A stretch of DNA of 64,000 nt from the NCBI RefSeq assembly GCF_003367395.1, contig NZ_CP031417.1, forward strand, positions 4,030,001-4,094,000, given 5' to 3'. The notes beneath the pieces were generated by a model, which was not told where the DNA came from, ran no database searches, and was given only the letters and a program-made list of their open reading frames with translations. The stretch comes from Pseudolabrys taiwanensis. Its GTDB lineage: Bacteria; Pseudomonadota; Alphaproteobacteria; Rhizobiales; Xanthobacteraceae. Both the position numbers and the translations under genes were made by a program. Of this stretch, positions 45,501 to 56,826 are shown piece by piece. Within the stretch, counting starts at the first letter, position 1. Each line of letters begins with the position of its first letter.

Positions 45501-47384
45501 TTCACCGTCGTGGGCGTCGGTGACATGTCGGGCGACGTGTTCGGCAACGGCATGTTGCGCGAAGACACCATCAAACTGGTGGCCGCGTTCGATCACCGCG
45601 ACATCTTCATCGATCCGGATCCCGATCCGAAAAAGGCCTTCGCCGAGCGCAAGCGTCTGTTCGATCTGCCGCGCTCGAGCTGGCAGGACTACGACAAGAG
45701 TCTGATCTCCAACGGCGGCGGTGTCTATTCGCGGTCGTCGAAGGAAATCAAGCTCGGCGCCGAGGCGCAGAAGCTGCTCGGCCTCGGCGCGAGCGTGACG
45801 CCGCAGGACCTGATGAAGGCGATCCTGAAGGCGGAGGTCGACCTGCTGTTCTTCGGCGGCATCGGCACCTATGTGCGTGCGTCGAACGAGAGCGACGAGC
45901 AGGTCGGCGACCGCGCCAACGATCCGATCCGTATCGCCGGCGGCGACCTGCGCTGCAAGGTGGTGGGCGAAGGTGCCAATCTCGGCATGACGCAGCGCGG
46001 CCGTATCGAGGCGGCCATGGCCGGCATTCGTCTCAACACCGACGCGATCGACAATTCGGCGGGCGTGAACACCTCCGACGTCGAGGTCAACATCAAGATC
46101 GCGCTCAGCGCGCCGGTGCGCGCCGGCACCTTGACGCTGGAAGACCGCAATGCGCTCCTCGTCGAAATGACCGACGAAGTGGCGCGGCTCGTCCTGCGCA
46201 ACAACTATCAGCAGACGCTGGCGCTGTCCTTGGCGCAGCGGCGCGGCATGGAGGACTTCGGCTTCCAGCAGCGTCTAATGCAGATCCTGGAGACGCGCGG
46301 CGAACTTGATCGTGCGGTCGAGTATCTGCCGGACGAACTGGCGCTCGCCGAACGGCGCAAGCGCAACGCGGCGCTGACGCGACCGGAGCTGTCGGTGCTG
46401 CTCGCTTACGCCAAGCTCTCGCTTTACAGCGAATTGCTCGACTCCAACGTGCCGGACGATCCTTATCTCGGCCGCGAGCTCAACCGTTATTTCCCCAAGG
46501 AGATGTCCGAGCGCTTCGAGGATGCCTTGCACGGCCACCGGCTGCGGCGCGAGATCATCGCCACGCAGCTGACCAACTCGATGATCAATCGCGGCGGCGC
46601 CACGTTGATCGTCCGTATCGCCGATCAGACCGGGGCGTCATCGGCGTCGATCGCGGCGGCCTTCGCGGCGGTGCGCAACAGCTATGGCCTGATCGAGCTG
46701 AACTCGGAGATCGATACGCTCGACAACAAGGTGTCGGGCAAGACGCAGCTCGCGCTTTATGCCGCCGTGCAGGACTTGCTGCTCGACCGGCTGGTCTGGT
46801 TCCTGCGCAATGTCGATCTGCATAAGGGGCTCGATGCCATCGTTGCGCACTACCGCGAAGGCATTGCCGCTGTGTCCGGCGCGCTCGATACCGCTTTGTC
46901 TAAAAGCGCGCGTGCGGCGCGCGACGCCAAGGTTGCCGAGCTGATCGAGCAACGTGTGCCGGAGGCATTGGCGCAGCGTATCGCCAATCTGCCGGCGCTT
47001 AAGCCGGCGCCCGACATCGTGCAGGTCGCCGACCGTGCCAAGAAGCCGCTCGCTGAGGTCACCGCGACGTATTTTGCGACGGAAGCGTTCTTCCAACTCG
47101 ACCGTGTTGCCGGCGCGGTGCCGGGCATCGTCGTGGCGGATTATTTCGATCGCCTCGCGCTCGACCGTGCGCTCGACTCCATCGGCGATGCCGAGCGGCG
47201 TCTGACGGCGGCGATGGTCGGCAACGGTCACGCCGGTGCCGGCGCGGTGGAGGAATGGATCAAGCCGCGTCACGCGGAAGTGGAGCGTATCCGTAGTGCG
47301 ATCCACGAGATCGCGGGCTCGGGGCTCACCTTGTCGAAGCTCTCGGTGGCGGCGAGTTTGCTGGGCGATTTGGCGAGGGAGTAG
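42576..47384 (+). CDS. gdhB: NAD-specific glutamate dehydrogenase, large (about 180 kDa) class
   Basis: 1602 aa, the oversized GDH of Proteobacteria and actinobacteria, which oxidises glutamate to 2-oxoglutarate and ammonia with NAD. N-terminal regulatory region with ACT-like domains (about 1-650), then the catalytic dehydrogenase core from about residue 720 to 1200 ([42 protein letters not shown] near residue 805; [25 protein letters not shown] near 945). Full length, ATG at 42576. Symbol gdhB (also gdhZ) as used for this class. Confidence 0.93.
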   Translation: [1602 protein letters not shown]

Positions 47385-47407
47385 CAGCTCTTGCCGCCTC
47401 TCCACAC

Positions 47408-47524
47408 GGTCATTGCCGGCCTTGACCCGGCAATCCATGAGGCCGTGCCGCTAGCATAGCAGTACGTAACGCTCTCACGCGCGGACACTCATCATGGATG
47501 CCCGGGTCGAGCCCGGGCATGACA
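47408..47524. repeat. Intergenic palindromic repeat, family A variant
   Basis: GTCATTGCCGGCCTTGACCCGGCAATCCATGAGG and TCATGGATGCCCGGGTCGAGCCCGGGCATGAC. Same CCATGA-type variant as at 26921. It lies in the GDH-purH convergent gap. Confidence 0.8.
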
Positions 47525-47568
47525 TTATGCTTGGGGCGCGGGCGAAGCGTGCGCGTGGCTCCGCGCAG

Positions 47569-49161
47569 CTAATGCTTAAAATGCCGCGTCCCGGTGAACA
47601 CCATGGCGATGCCGTGGTCGTCGGCGGCTTTGATCACCTCGGCGTCGCGCATCGAGCCGCCGGGTTGGATCACCGCGGTGGCGCCGGCTTCGATGGCGAC
47701 CAGCAGGCCATCGGCGAACGGGAAGAACGCGTCGGAAGCGACCACCGAGCCCTTGGTGAGCGGTGCCGACAGCTTCAGGTCGCGCGCGGCATCCTCGGCC
47801 TTGCGGGCCGCGATGCGCGCGGAATCGACGCGGCTCATCTGACCGGCGCCGATGCCGACGGTGGCAAGGTCGCGCGCGTAGACGATGGTGTTCGACTTCA
47901 CGTGCTTGGCGACGCGGAAGGCGAAGCGCAGATCGGCCAGCTCCGCGGCGGTCGGCGCCCGCTGGGTCACGGTCTTCAGCGTCATGTCGTCGACGACGGC
48001 GTTGTCGCGCGATTGCACCAACAGGCCGCCGGCAACCGATTTCACGGTCAGCCCCTTGGCGCGCGGATCGGGCAAACCACCGGCGAGCAACAGCCGCAGG
48101 TTCTTCTTGGCGGCGACGATGGCGATCGCTTCGTCGGTGGCGTCGGGTGCGATGATCACCTCGGTGAAGATCTCGGTGATGGCTTTCGCTGCCTCCGCAT
48201 CGAGCGTGCGGTTGAGCGCGACGATGCCGCCGAAAGCCGAAGTCGAGTCGCAGGCCAGCGCTTTTACATAGGCGTCCGAGAGAGTGTCGCCCTCCGCGAC
48301 CCCGCACGGGTTGGCGTGCTTGACGATGACGCAGGCCGCGGTGCGCGCCGGATCGAACTCGGCGATGCACTCGTAAGCCGCGTCGGTGTCGTTGATGTTG
48401 TTGTAGGACAGCTCTTTGCCCTGCACTTGCCGCGCCGAGGCAACACCGAAACGTTCGCCGGGCGACTTGTAGAACGCCGCCGTCTGGTGCGGATTTTCGC
48501 CGTAACGCAGCGGCTGAATGAGCTTGCCGCCGAAGGCGCGGTAATCGGGCGCGTCGTCTTGCAGCGTTTCGGCAAACCAGTTGGAGATCGCGGCGTCGTA
48601 AGCCGCGGTGCGCGCGTAAGCTTTCGCCGCGAGCTTCTTGCGCAGCTCCAGCGACAGCATGCCGCTATGTTCGGCGAGCTCCGCCAGCACCTTGGCGTAA
48701 TCGGTGGTGTCGACCACCACGGCGACGTCGTGATGGTTCTTGGCGGCGGCGCGGATCATCGCCGGCCCGCCGATGTCGATGTTCTCGATGCAGTCGTCGT
48801 AGCCGGCGCCCTTCGCTACGGTCTCCTCGAACGGATAGAGGTTCACCACCAGCAGATCGATCGGCTTGATGTGGTGCGCTTCCATCGACGCCGCGTGCTC
48901 CTTGTTGCCGCGGATGGCGAGCAGGCCGCCATGCACCTTCGGGTGCAACGTCTTGACGCGGCCGTCCATCATCTCGGGAAAGCCGGTGAGCTCGGCGACG
49001 TCGATGACGCGCAGGCCGGCGTCCTTCAGGGCCTTGGCGGTGCCGCCGGTCGAGACGAGCTCGACGCCGTAGCTGGCGAGCTGGCGGGCGAAGTCGAGGA
49101 GGCCCGCTTTGTCGGATACCGACAGGAGGGCACGGGTGATGCGGCGCGGATGAGTGATCAT
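47569..49161 (-). CDS. purH: Bifunctional AICAR transformylase/IMP cyclohydrolase
   Basis: 530 aa. The last two steps of purine synthesis: formylation of AICAR and ring closure to IMP. The N-terminal MGS-like cyclohydrolase domain ([50 protein letters not shown]) is followed by the transformylase domain ([45 protein letters not shown]). The start is MITHPRR at 49159-49161; the open frame further upstream runs into repeat DNA. Full length. Confidence 0.96.
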   Translation of the reverse strand: MITHPRRITRALLSVSDKAGLLDFARQLASYGVELVSTGGTAKALKDAGLRVIDVAELTGFPEMMDGRVKTLHPKVHGGLLAIRGNKEHAASMEAHHIKPIDLLVVNLYPFEETVAKGAGYDDCIENIDIGGPAMIRAAAKNHHDVAVVVDTTDYAKVLAELAEHSGMLSLELRKKLAAKAYARTAAYDAAISNWFAETLQDDAPDYRAFGGKLIQPLRYGENPHQTAAFYKSPGERFGVASARQVQGKELSYNNINDTDAAYECIAEFDPARTAACVIVKHANPCGVAEGDTLSDAYVKALACDSTSAFGGIVALNRTLDAEAAKAITEIFTEVIIAPDATDEAIAIVAAKKNLRLLLAGGLPDPRAKGLTVKSVAGGLLVQSRDNAVVDDMTLKTVTQRAPTAAELADLRFAFRVAKHVKSNTIVYARDLATVGIGAGQMSRVDSARIAARKAEDAARDLKLSAPLTKGSVVASDAFFPFADGLLVAIEAGATAVIQPGGSMRDAEVIKAADDHGIAMVFTGTRHFKH

Positions 49162-49238
49162 GCGCAGGCTGCTAGCACAAGAAGCGGGGCGATGGGTATG
49201 CGGGCGTTTAAGGGCATCCGGCGGGTCCACAAGCGCGG

Positions 49239-49319
49239 CGTCATCGCCCACGAAAGCGGGCGATCCAGTACCGCCGGCATCTCAATGTCGACCGGATCTC
49301 CCGCCTTCGGGGGGCATGG
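49239..49319. repeat. Intergenic palindromic repeat, family A
   Basis: GTCATCGCCCACGAAAGCGGGCGATCCAGTAC and a weaker right arm GACCGGATCTCCCGCCTTCGGGGGGCATG. It lies between purH and the heparinase-like gene. Confidence 0.6.
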
Positions 49320-49339
49320 CAGCGGCGCGTGAGGACCGC

Positions 49340-51100
49340 CTATAGCGGCAATTCCGGCTCGTCGGCGCGCTCGATGCGGCCGCCCGAGGGGGCCGGCGGG
49401 GTGTGGCGGAAGCTCCAGCGCACCGTCGGCTCGCTGCGGGCATGGCCGTAGATCACGATCTGCACGGTGCGGCGCGGACCGTCGGTGCCGGCGAGGTAGA
49501 CGCTCTCCTCGAGCTGCACCGATTCCGCCATGGTGGCGAAGGTCCACACTTCCTTGTCCGGCAGCAGCAGGATGACGCCGCGGCCGTCGGACAGGCGGTT
49601 GGCCTTGACCGCCGGGTGCAAATGGAAGCGCACGGCATATTCGTCGCCGACATTGACCGACAACGCGCGGCCGTCGGGTGGCGCGAAGCTGTCCTCGCCG
49701 TCGAGCAAGCGGCCGTCCTGGCTCAGCCGGATGGTGCGTGTGTGCACGATGCCGAAGTCGTCGACATAGCCGTCATGCGAGGCGCGCAGCAGCGTGCCCT
49801 CGGCGTTCTCGTCGCGCTCGCTGCGCACGTCGCGCGGCCCGGCGACGATCGGCGTGCCCGATAGCAGCTTGCGGGCCGTGCCGGATTCGAGGAAGCGGCA
49901 CGACGATTTGTCGTTGAGCGTGCCGGTGGAATGCGCCGCGGTCTGCCGCGCCACCTGCCGCCAGTTCTCTTTGTTCACCGCCGGCAGGCCGCAATTGATG
50001 ACCAGTCGCTGCTGCTTCCACGACAATTCGAACGACAGGCAGCCGGCATGCGCCTCCTGGCTGACGCCGACCGGCGGCGGCCGGCCGGTGTCCATCAACA
50101 TCACCGTGTTGTTGGCGTCGATGCGGTGGAAGGCGGAATGCGGCGCGTAGGACAACGGCGCGCCGCGCGTGTCGTCATAGGCGAGCACGGTGGCGAGCAG
50201 ATCGACGGGCGTCGGCCCCATGCCGTTGAACTGACCGAAGTTGCCGTCCGGATGCCGGAAGAAGCGCAGCATCGGCATCATGCGGTCGATGGCGTTGTTG
50301 AGTGCCTGCGGCGGCTGCAGATTGCGCGCCGAGAACAACTGCCGCAGCGGCAGCAGATCGGCGAGGAGTTCGATCAACGCGCCGGGATTGCGGCTGATGT
50401 GGCCGCCGTCCGGCAGGATCTGCATGCGCAGTTCATCGATCAACCGGCGCGCATGGCCGCGCAAGCCGCCCGACTGGCCTTGAATGCACAGCGCCGCATA
50501 ATTGAGTGCGATGATCGCCTGCAGGCGCGGCAGGCCGTCGCGTGTTTCCTTCAGCGTGCGGCGCAGATAACGCACCTGGCGCGACAGCGAACGGATGAAG
50601 CGGCGATAGAAGCGCGGATCGGCGTCCTGCAACACGAAGGGCGCTTGGCTGAGCCAGCAGATGACGCGCCGCGACAGGATATCGAGTCGCCAGCCGACCG
50701 GATGCCAGCCGCCTTGTTGATTGATCCAGTCGTCGATCAACGCGCGCGCATTGGCGCGGGTGATCGCCGAATCGGCGGCGCGCAAATGGCGCAGCCACGC
50801 AAAGCTGAGCAGCACGACCGCCCATTCATCCGACGGCGGCGTCATCTCGAAAGGCGAACGGCGATCGCAGATCACCACCTTGCCGGCGAAGGCGAAGCGT
50901 CCGGAATAGATTTCGGCGGCGCGCGTCGCATCGGCAGTGCGCAAATCTTGCGGCGCGATCACCAGCCGGTCGGTCTTGGTCGAGCCGAAGCGCCAGCGCA
51001 GCAACGGGTGGGCATTGACGCGGCCGAGAAGGCTGCGGAATGCGCGGCGCCCGATGAGCGCGGAGAGCCTGGCTCTTTCCGCGACCGTTATTGCGACCAT
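49340..51100 (-). CDS. Heparinase II/III-family protein
   Basis: 586 aa. The N-terminal half is the helical toroid domain found before bacterial heparinase/alginate-lyase-like enzymes (WLRHLRAADSAITRANARALIDDWINQQGGWHPVGWRLDILSRRVICWL). The C-terminal half from about residue 310 is the beta-sandwich Heparinase II/III domain. Rhizobiales carry a conserved copy beside rsmB; its substrate is unproven and it may act on cell-surface polysaccharide. The start is MVAITVAERAR at 51098-51100; a 26-residue upstream extension looks unrelated. rsmB is next, on the same strand. Confidence 0.85.
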   Translation of the reverse strand: MVAITVAERARLSALIGRRAFRSLLGRVNAHPLLRWRFGSTKTDRLVIAPQDLRTADATRAAEIYSGRFAFAGKVVICDRRSPFEMTPPSDEWAVVLLSFAWLRHLRAADSAITRANARALIDDWINQQGGWHPVGWRLDILSRRVICWLSQAPFVLQDADPRFYRRFIRSLSRQVRYLRRTLKETRDGLPRLQAIIALNYAALCIQGQSGGLRGHARRLIDELRMQILPDGGHISRNPGALIELLADLLPLRQLFSARNLQPPQALNNAIDRMMPMLRFFRHPDGNFGQFNGMGPTPVDLLATVLAYDDTRGAPLSYAPHSAFHRIDANNTVMLMDTGRPPPVGVSQEAHAGCLSFELSWKQQRLVINCGLPAVNKENWRQVARQTAAHSTGTLNDKSSCRFLESGTARKLLSGTPIVAGPRDVRSERDENAEGTLLRASHDGYVDDFGIVHTRTIRLSQDGRLLDGEDSFAPPDGRALSVNVGDEYAVRFHLHPAVKANRLSDGRGVILLLPDKEVWTFATMAESVQLEESVYLAGTDGPRRTVQIVIYGHARSEPTVRWSFRHTPPAPSGGRIERADEPELPL

Positions 51101-51199
51101 TAAGTTGTCCGTCCCCTGCGCGGGGGCCTGATTCGCCCGCGCACGAACGACGATATCGAAGGGTCGACGAAGGTCCAATATACCTGTCCCGGCCGAGAA

Positions 51200-52549
51200 T
51201 TAGGCCGCGCGGACAAGGCGGGCGGCAAAGAAACCGTCGAGGCCGCCCCAGCGCGGGTCGGCGTCGGGCAGCATCTGCGGGAGGGTACGAAGGTCGCCTT
51301 GTGCGGAAATGAAGTCGCCTTGGCCGAACACGTCGGCGGCTGTGATGGGCGCGCGGGCGACATTGGGATTGCGCGCAAGCAGGGCTTCGATCTGTTGCTC
51401 GCCTTCTTCAGGTTCCAACGAGCAGACGCAGTAGACCAGAGTTCCGCCGGGCTTGGTCAGCGCAACGGCGCGGTCGAGCAGCTTTTGCTGCAGCCCGGTC
51501 AGGACGGTGATTTCAGTTTCGCCCTTGAGCCACGGTACGTCGGGATGGCGGCGGATCGTGCCTGTGGACGAACAGGGCGCATCGAGCAGCACGGCGTCGA
51601 ACGGCTCGGCCTGCCATTCCAGCACGTCGAGCGCTTCGGTTTTCGCGTGAAGCGACAGCCGTGCGAGGTTCTCGCGCAGGCGGGCGACCCGCGCCGGCGA
51701 GCGGTCGATGGCCGTGACCTGGGCCCCGGCGTGCGCCAGCTGGGCCGTCTTGCCGCCGGGGGCGGCGCAAAGATCGGCGACACGCTTGCCGCGGAGGTCG
51801 CCGAACAGGTGCGCCGGCAGGGCCGCGGCGGCGTCCTGCACCCACCACGCCCCTTCGGAATAGCCGGGCAGGAGCGTGATGGCGCCATGGGCAATGGTGC
51901 GCACCGTGCCCGTCGGCAGCACCCGGCCGCGCAGGCGCTCGGCCCAGCTCGCGGCGTCGCCTTTTACGGTGAGGTCGAGCGCGGGCTCGTGGCCGTTGGC
52001 CAGCGCGATCGCTTGCGCGACCTCGGCGCCGTAGTGGGCGGACCAGCGCTTGAGCAGCCACTCCGGCGTGTCGCGGACGGTGTCGTCGAGGGCGAAGCTG
52101 TCGCGATTCTGCGCCACGCGGCGCAGCACGGCATTGACCAGGCCGGCATAGCGGCCGGCGCGCCGGTCGGCCTGCGCGAGGCGCACCGATAGGTCGACCG
52201 CCGCGTGGTCGGGCACGTCGAGCCAGAGAATCTGCGCGGCGCCGAGGAGCAGGACGGTCTCCGTCCGCGGCGCATCGGCCGGGAAGCCCTTCTCGAGAAA
52301 GCCGCTGAGAACATGGCGCAGGGTGCCGAGGCGGCGCAGCACGGTCGCAATGAGGCGGCGCATGAGCGCGCGATCGCGATCGGCAAGCGCAGGAAGGCCC
52401 GGATGGGCACTGCGGCCGGAAAGCTGTTCGTCGAGCGCAAGCCGGCGACGCAAGACACCGTCGAGAATGTCTGCTGCGATGCGTCGGGCTGCGAGGCCGG
52501 GGACTTCCGGCTGAGGAGAAGTGCGCGGGCGCGCCATGGCTGGGATCAT
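51200..52549 (-). CDS. rsmB: 16S rRNA (cytosine-C5)-methyltransferase, RsmB/NOP family
   Basis: 449 aa. An N-terminal NusB-like RNA-binding domain (AARRIAADILDGVLRRRLALDEQL) precedes the methyltransferase domain: DLCAAPGGKTAQLAH binds SAM, and the two catalytic Cys stand in DAPCSSTG and YCVCSLEPEE. The pattern suits RsmB, which methylates C967 of 16S rRNA. The start MIPAMARP at 52547-52549 is used; MARP four codons later is also possible. It is upstream of the heparinase-like gene on the same strand. Confidence 0.92.
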   Translation of the reverse strand: MIPAMARPRTSPQPEVPGLAARRIAADILDGVLRRRLALDEQLSGRSAHPGLPALADRDRALMRRLIATVLRRLGTLRHVLSGFLEKGFPADAPRTETVLLLGAAQILWLDVPDHAAVDLSVRLAQADRRAGRYAGLVNAVLRRVAQNRDSFALDDTVRDTPEWLLKRWSAHYGAEVAQAIALANGHEPALDLTVKGDAASWAERLRGRVLPTGTVRTIAHGAITLLPGYSEGAWWVQDAAAALPAHLFGDLRGKRVADLCAAPGGKTAQLAHAGAQVTAIDRSPARVARLRENLARLSLHAKTEALDVLEWQAEPFDAVLLDAPCSSTGTIRRHPDVPWLKGETEITVLTGLQQKLLDRAVALTKPGGTLVYCVCSLEPEEGEQQIEALLARNPNVARAPITAADVFGQGDFISAQGDLRTLPQMLPDADPRWGGLDGFFAARLVRAA

Positions 52550-52728
52550 TGCCGGTAAATTGTGTCCAGGTCGCGAAGCCGGGACAAAAAACGTCACAAA
52601 TTCACAGGGCTAGACGGTCTGCCCGGCACAACACTTAAGTTGCGGGCGGGCCTGTTGCAGCCCCCGGCCGGTGAATTGTGCACAAGACGCGCACTTTGCT
52701 GCGCAGCATGCGATTTATGCTGCGCCTC

Positions 52729-53229
52729 TCAGCGCAGCACGACGACCTCGGTGCCGACCCGGACGCGGCCGTAAAGGTCCAGCACATCCTCATTGTACAT
52801 GCGGATGCAGCCGTGGGAGACGAAATGGCCGATCGAGCCCGGGTCATTGGTGCCGTGGATGGCGTAGTTGCCGCGGGAGAGGCCCATGGCGGCGGCGCCC
52901 ATCGGGTTGCGCGGCGAGCCGCCCGGGATGAACAGCGGCAGATGCGGATTGGCGAGGGCGATATCGGCCGGCGGTCCCCACCCCGGCCGGAGAGATTTGC
53001 GGGCGATGTTGGCGCGTCCGTGCCAGGCCATGCCGGCGCGGCCGACGCCGACCGGGTAGCGAATCGCCTGGCCGCCGCTCGTCACGTAATAGAGCGCCCG
53101 CGCGCCCGTGTAGATGACGATCGTCCCCGGCGCGTAGCCGCCGAAGGGCACAATATCGCGCGCCGCCGCCGGCGCCGCGAAGGTCAGCCAGGCAAGAAGA
53201 GCGACCGCGAGATGTCGGGCGAGCTTCAT
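52729..53229 (-). CDS. L,D-transpeptidase (YkuD family), copy 2
   Basis: 166 aa, signal peptide MKLARHLAVALLAWLTFAAPAAA, then the YkuD fold. The active-site block is YAIHGTNDPGSIGHFVSHGCIRMYNED, with the catalytic Cys in SHGCIRM. These enzymes make L,D-crosslinks in peptidoglycan or attach proteins to it. Its ATG overlaps the stop codon of a closely similar upstream gene (ATGA, 53226-53229), so the two arose by tandem duplication and are translated together. Confidence 0.94.
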   Translation of the reverse strand: MKLARHLAVALLAWLTFAAPAAARDIVPFGGYAPGTIVIYTGARALYYVTSGGQAIRYPVGVGRAGMAWHGRANIARKSLRPGWGPPADIALANPHLPLFIPGGSPRNPMGAAAMGLSRGNYAIHGTNDPGSIGHFVSHGCIRMYNEDVLDLYGRVRVGTEVVVLR

Positions 53230-53765
53230 CGCTCCACGATCACGGGCGTGCCGACCTGCACCATGTCGTAGAGCGCGACAATGTCGCGGTTGTGCATGCG
53301 GATGCAGCCATACGACACGAAGCCGCCGATCGACTGCGGATTGTTGGTGCCGTGGATCGCGTATTCGCCGCCGCGCAGCGTCAATGCCGCCGCGCCCATC
53401 GGATTGTGGCGCGACCCGCCGGGAATGACCTCGGGCAAATTCGGCTTGTCGCGGCGGATTTCGTCAGGCGGCGACCAGGCCGGCCGGATAAATTTGCCTT
53501 CGACGCGTGCAATGCCGGTCCAAGACTTGCCGGCCTTGCCGACGCCGACCGGGAAGCGCATCGCGTGATAGGGGTCGAGCACGAAATAGAGCCGGCGCTC
53601 GTTCGTCTTCACCACGATCGTACCGGGCGCAAAGCCGGAGAACGCGACGACGTCGCGCGGCGACGCGTGCGCGATCGCGGCTGCGACCAGCGCCCACATC
53701 AGCACGATAACGACGAACAGCGCCGTCCTTCTGAGCACCAAAGCCACGACACGCCCCGCCAGCAC
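53226..53765 (-). CDS. L,D-transpeptidase (YkuD family), copy 1
   Basis: 179 aa. A longer N-terminal hydrophobic signal/anchor (ALFVVIVLMWALVAAAIAHA) and the same YkuD core: PVGVGKAGKSWTGIARVEGKFIRPAWSPPDEIRRDKP, GGSRHNPMGAAAL, then EYAIHGTNNPQSIGGFVSYGCIRMHN with the catalytic Cys. It is the first gene of a two-gene unit; the next copy starts inside its stop codon. It differs from that copy in the loop after PAWSPPDE. Confidence 0.94.
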   Translation of the reverse strand: MLAGRVVALVLRRTALFVVIVLMWALVAAAIAHASPRDVVAFSGFAPGTIVVKTNERRLYFVLDPYHAMRFPVGVGKAGKSWTGIARVEGKFIRPAWSPPDEIRRDKPNLPEVIPGGSRHNPMGAAALTLRGGEYAIHGTNNPQSIGGFVSYGCIRMHNRDIVALYDMVQVGTPVIVER

Positions 53766-53960
53766 TAACGAGGTGCATTGATAATGCGGCGGACGCTAGC
53801 TGTCCGTGAAAGCGAAAAGTAACGTAAATGAGGGCTGAAAACGGGTTGATCTTCGTTAACGCAGCGGCGCGGACGACCGGCGGCGGTCGAAGAACAACGT
53901 GACAGCCGCTTACAGTAACATGCTGGAGCAGCGCGAAGCGCCGTTTCGAAGCAGGAGGCC

Positions 53961-54020
53961 GCACGCTCCTTCGAGACGCCCGCCTTCGCTGATGCGTCGG
54001 CGGGCCTCTCAGGATGAAGC
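53961..54020. repeat. Intergenic palindromic repeat, family C, truncated
   Basis: CACGCTCCTTCGAGACGCCCGCCTTC ... GGCGGGCCTCTCAGGATGAAG. The CTTCGAG and CTCAGGATGA words match the right arm of the copy at 28891; the left arm is missing. It lies in the 264-bp gap between the L,D-transpeptidase pair and acs, which holds nothing else recognised. Confidence 0.6.
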
Positions 54021-54029
54021 GGGAGAAGA

Positions 54030-55991
<1,962 letters not shown>

Positions 55992-56152
55992 CGCTGATCC
56001 TCCCGCGCGCGCAACGGCCGGCCCGTCCGCGCTTGTCGCATATAAGGCTTTCGGCCCATTATGCGACGCCGCTCCCAGGCCCTACAAGGCGCGGGTTGTC
56101 CCACTTTGGCAGGGGGCGCGGCGTTGATTTGGGTCAAGGCCGACGCTTGCTT

Positions 56153-56280
56153 ATCCCTCCCCTGAAAGGGGAGGGTCGATCGCGCTAGCGCGATCGGGGT
56201 GGGGTTATGTGGCAATTAATCTCTGCCCCCACCCGGCTCGCTTCGCTCGCCACCCTCCCCCGCTTGCGGGGGAGGGATAA
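56153..56280. repeat. Intergenic palindromic repeat, family B
   Basis: ATCCCTCCCCTGAAAGGGGAGGG, then GATCGCGCTAGCGCGATC and GGGGTGGGG; the far arm is CCCCCACCCGGCTCGC ... CCACCCTCCCCCGCTTGCGGGGGAGGGAT. The most complete family B copy, in the gap between acs and the EVE-domain gene. Confidence 0.85.
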
Positions 56281-56287
56281 GCGCGCG

Positions 56288-56704
56288 CTACATCCCGCCC
56301 ATCTTGCAAAGCAGTTTCCATTCGTCCGGCGTTACCGGCTGCACGGACAGGCGGGAGTATTTCAAGAGCGCGATGTCCTTCAGCTTCGGCTCGGCCTTGA
56401 TGGCCGCGAGCGTCACCGGCTTGGGTACCGGTTCGAGCGCCTTCACCTGGACGACCACCCAGGGCGAACCGGCGTCCGCGGTCGGATCGGGGAAGTGCTC
56501 GCGGATGATCTCGAGGACGCCCACGATCTCCTTGCCGATATTGGAATGATAGAAGAAGGCGCGGTCGCCCTTCTTCATCTTCATCAGGTTCAGCTTGGCG
56601 GTGTGATTGCGCACGCCGTTCCAAGCTTCGCCCTTGGCGCCTTTGGCGACCTGCTGGTCCCATGACCACGCATCGGGCTCGGATTTCATCAGCCAGTAGG
56701 CCAT
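56288..56704 (-). CDS. EVE-domain protein
   Basis: 138 aa, a stand-alone EVE (PUA-like) domain: MAYWLMKSEPDAWSWDQQVAKG, then EAWNGVRNHTAKLNLMKMKKGDRAFFYHSNIGKEIVGVLEI. EVE domains read modified bases in DNA or RNA (thymocyte nuclear protein 1 is the eukaryotic relative). GAGGAA lies just before the ATG at 56702-56704. gpsA is upstream on the same strand after a repeat, so it may be a separate unit. Confidence 0.93.
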   Translation of the reverse strand: MAYWLMKSEPDAWSWDQQVAKGAKGEAWNGVRNHTAKLNLMKMKKGDRAFFYHSNIGKEIVGVLEIIREHFPDPTADAGSPWVVVQVKALEPVPKPVTLAAIKAEPKLKDIALLKYSRLSVQPVTPDEWKLLCKMGGM

Positions 56705-56719
56705 TGCAAATTCCTCGGA

Positions 56720-56818
56720 CGTCATCACCGCGCAAGCGGGTGATCCAGTAATCACTGGTTCTGCAATCGAATGCAAACGCTGCGGCGTACTGGATGCCCG
56801 CCTTCGCGGGCATGACAG
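56720..56818. repeat. Intergenic palindromic repeat, family A
   Basis: CGTCATCACCGCGCAAGCGGGTGATCCAGTAATC and GGCGTACTGGATGCCCGCCTTCGCGGGCATGACAG. It fills the EVE-gpsA gap. Confidence 0.85.
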
Positions 56819-56826
56819 GCGGAAGC

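Noticed and set aside
42558..45596. A 1012-codon open frame on the minus strand inside the GDH gene
   Set aside because: It runs antisense to a gene with unmistakable family sequence. Long antisense frames are common in GC-rich genomes, and its product is His/Arg/Asp-rich without any domain.
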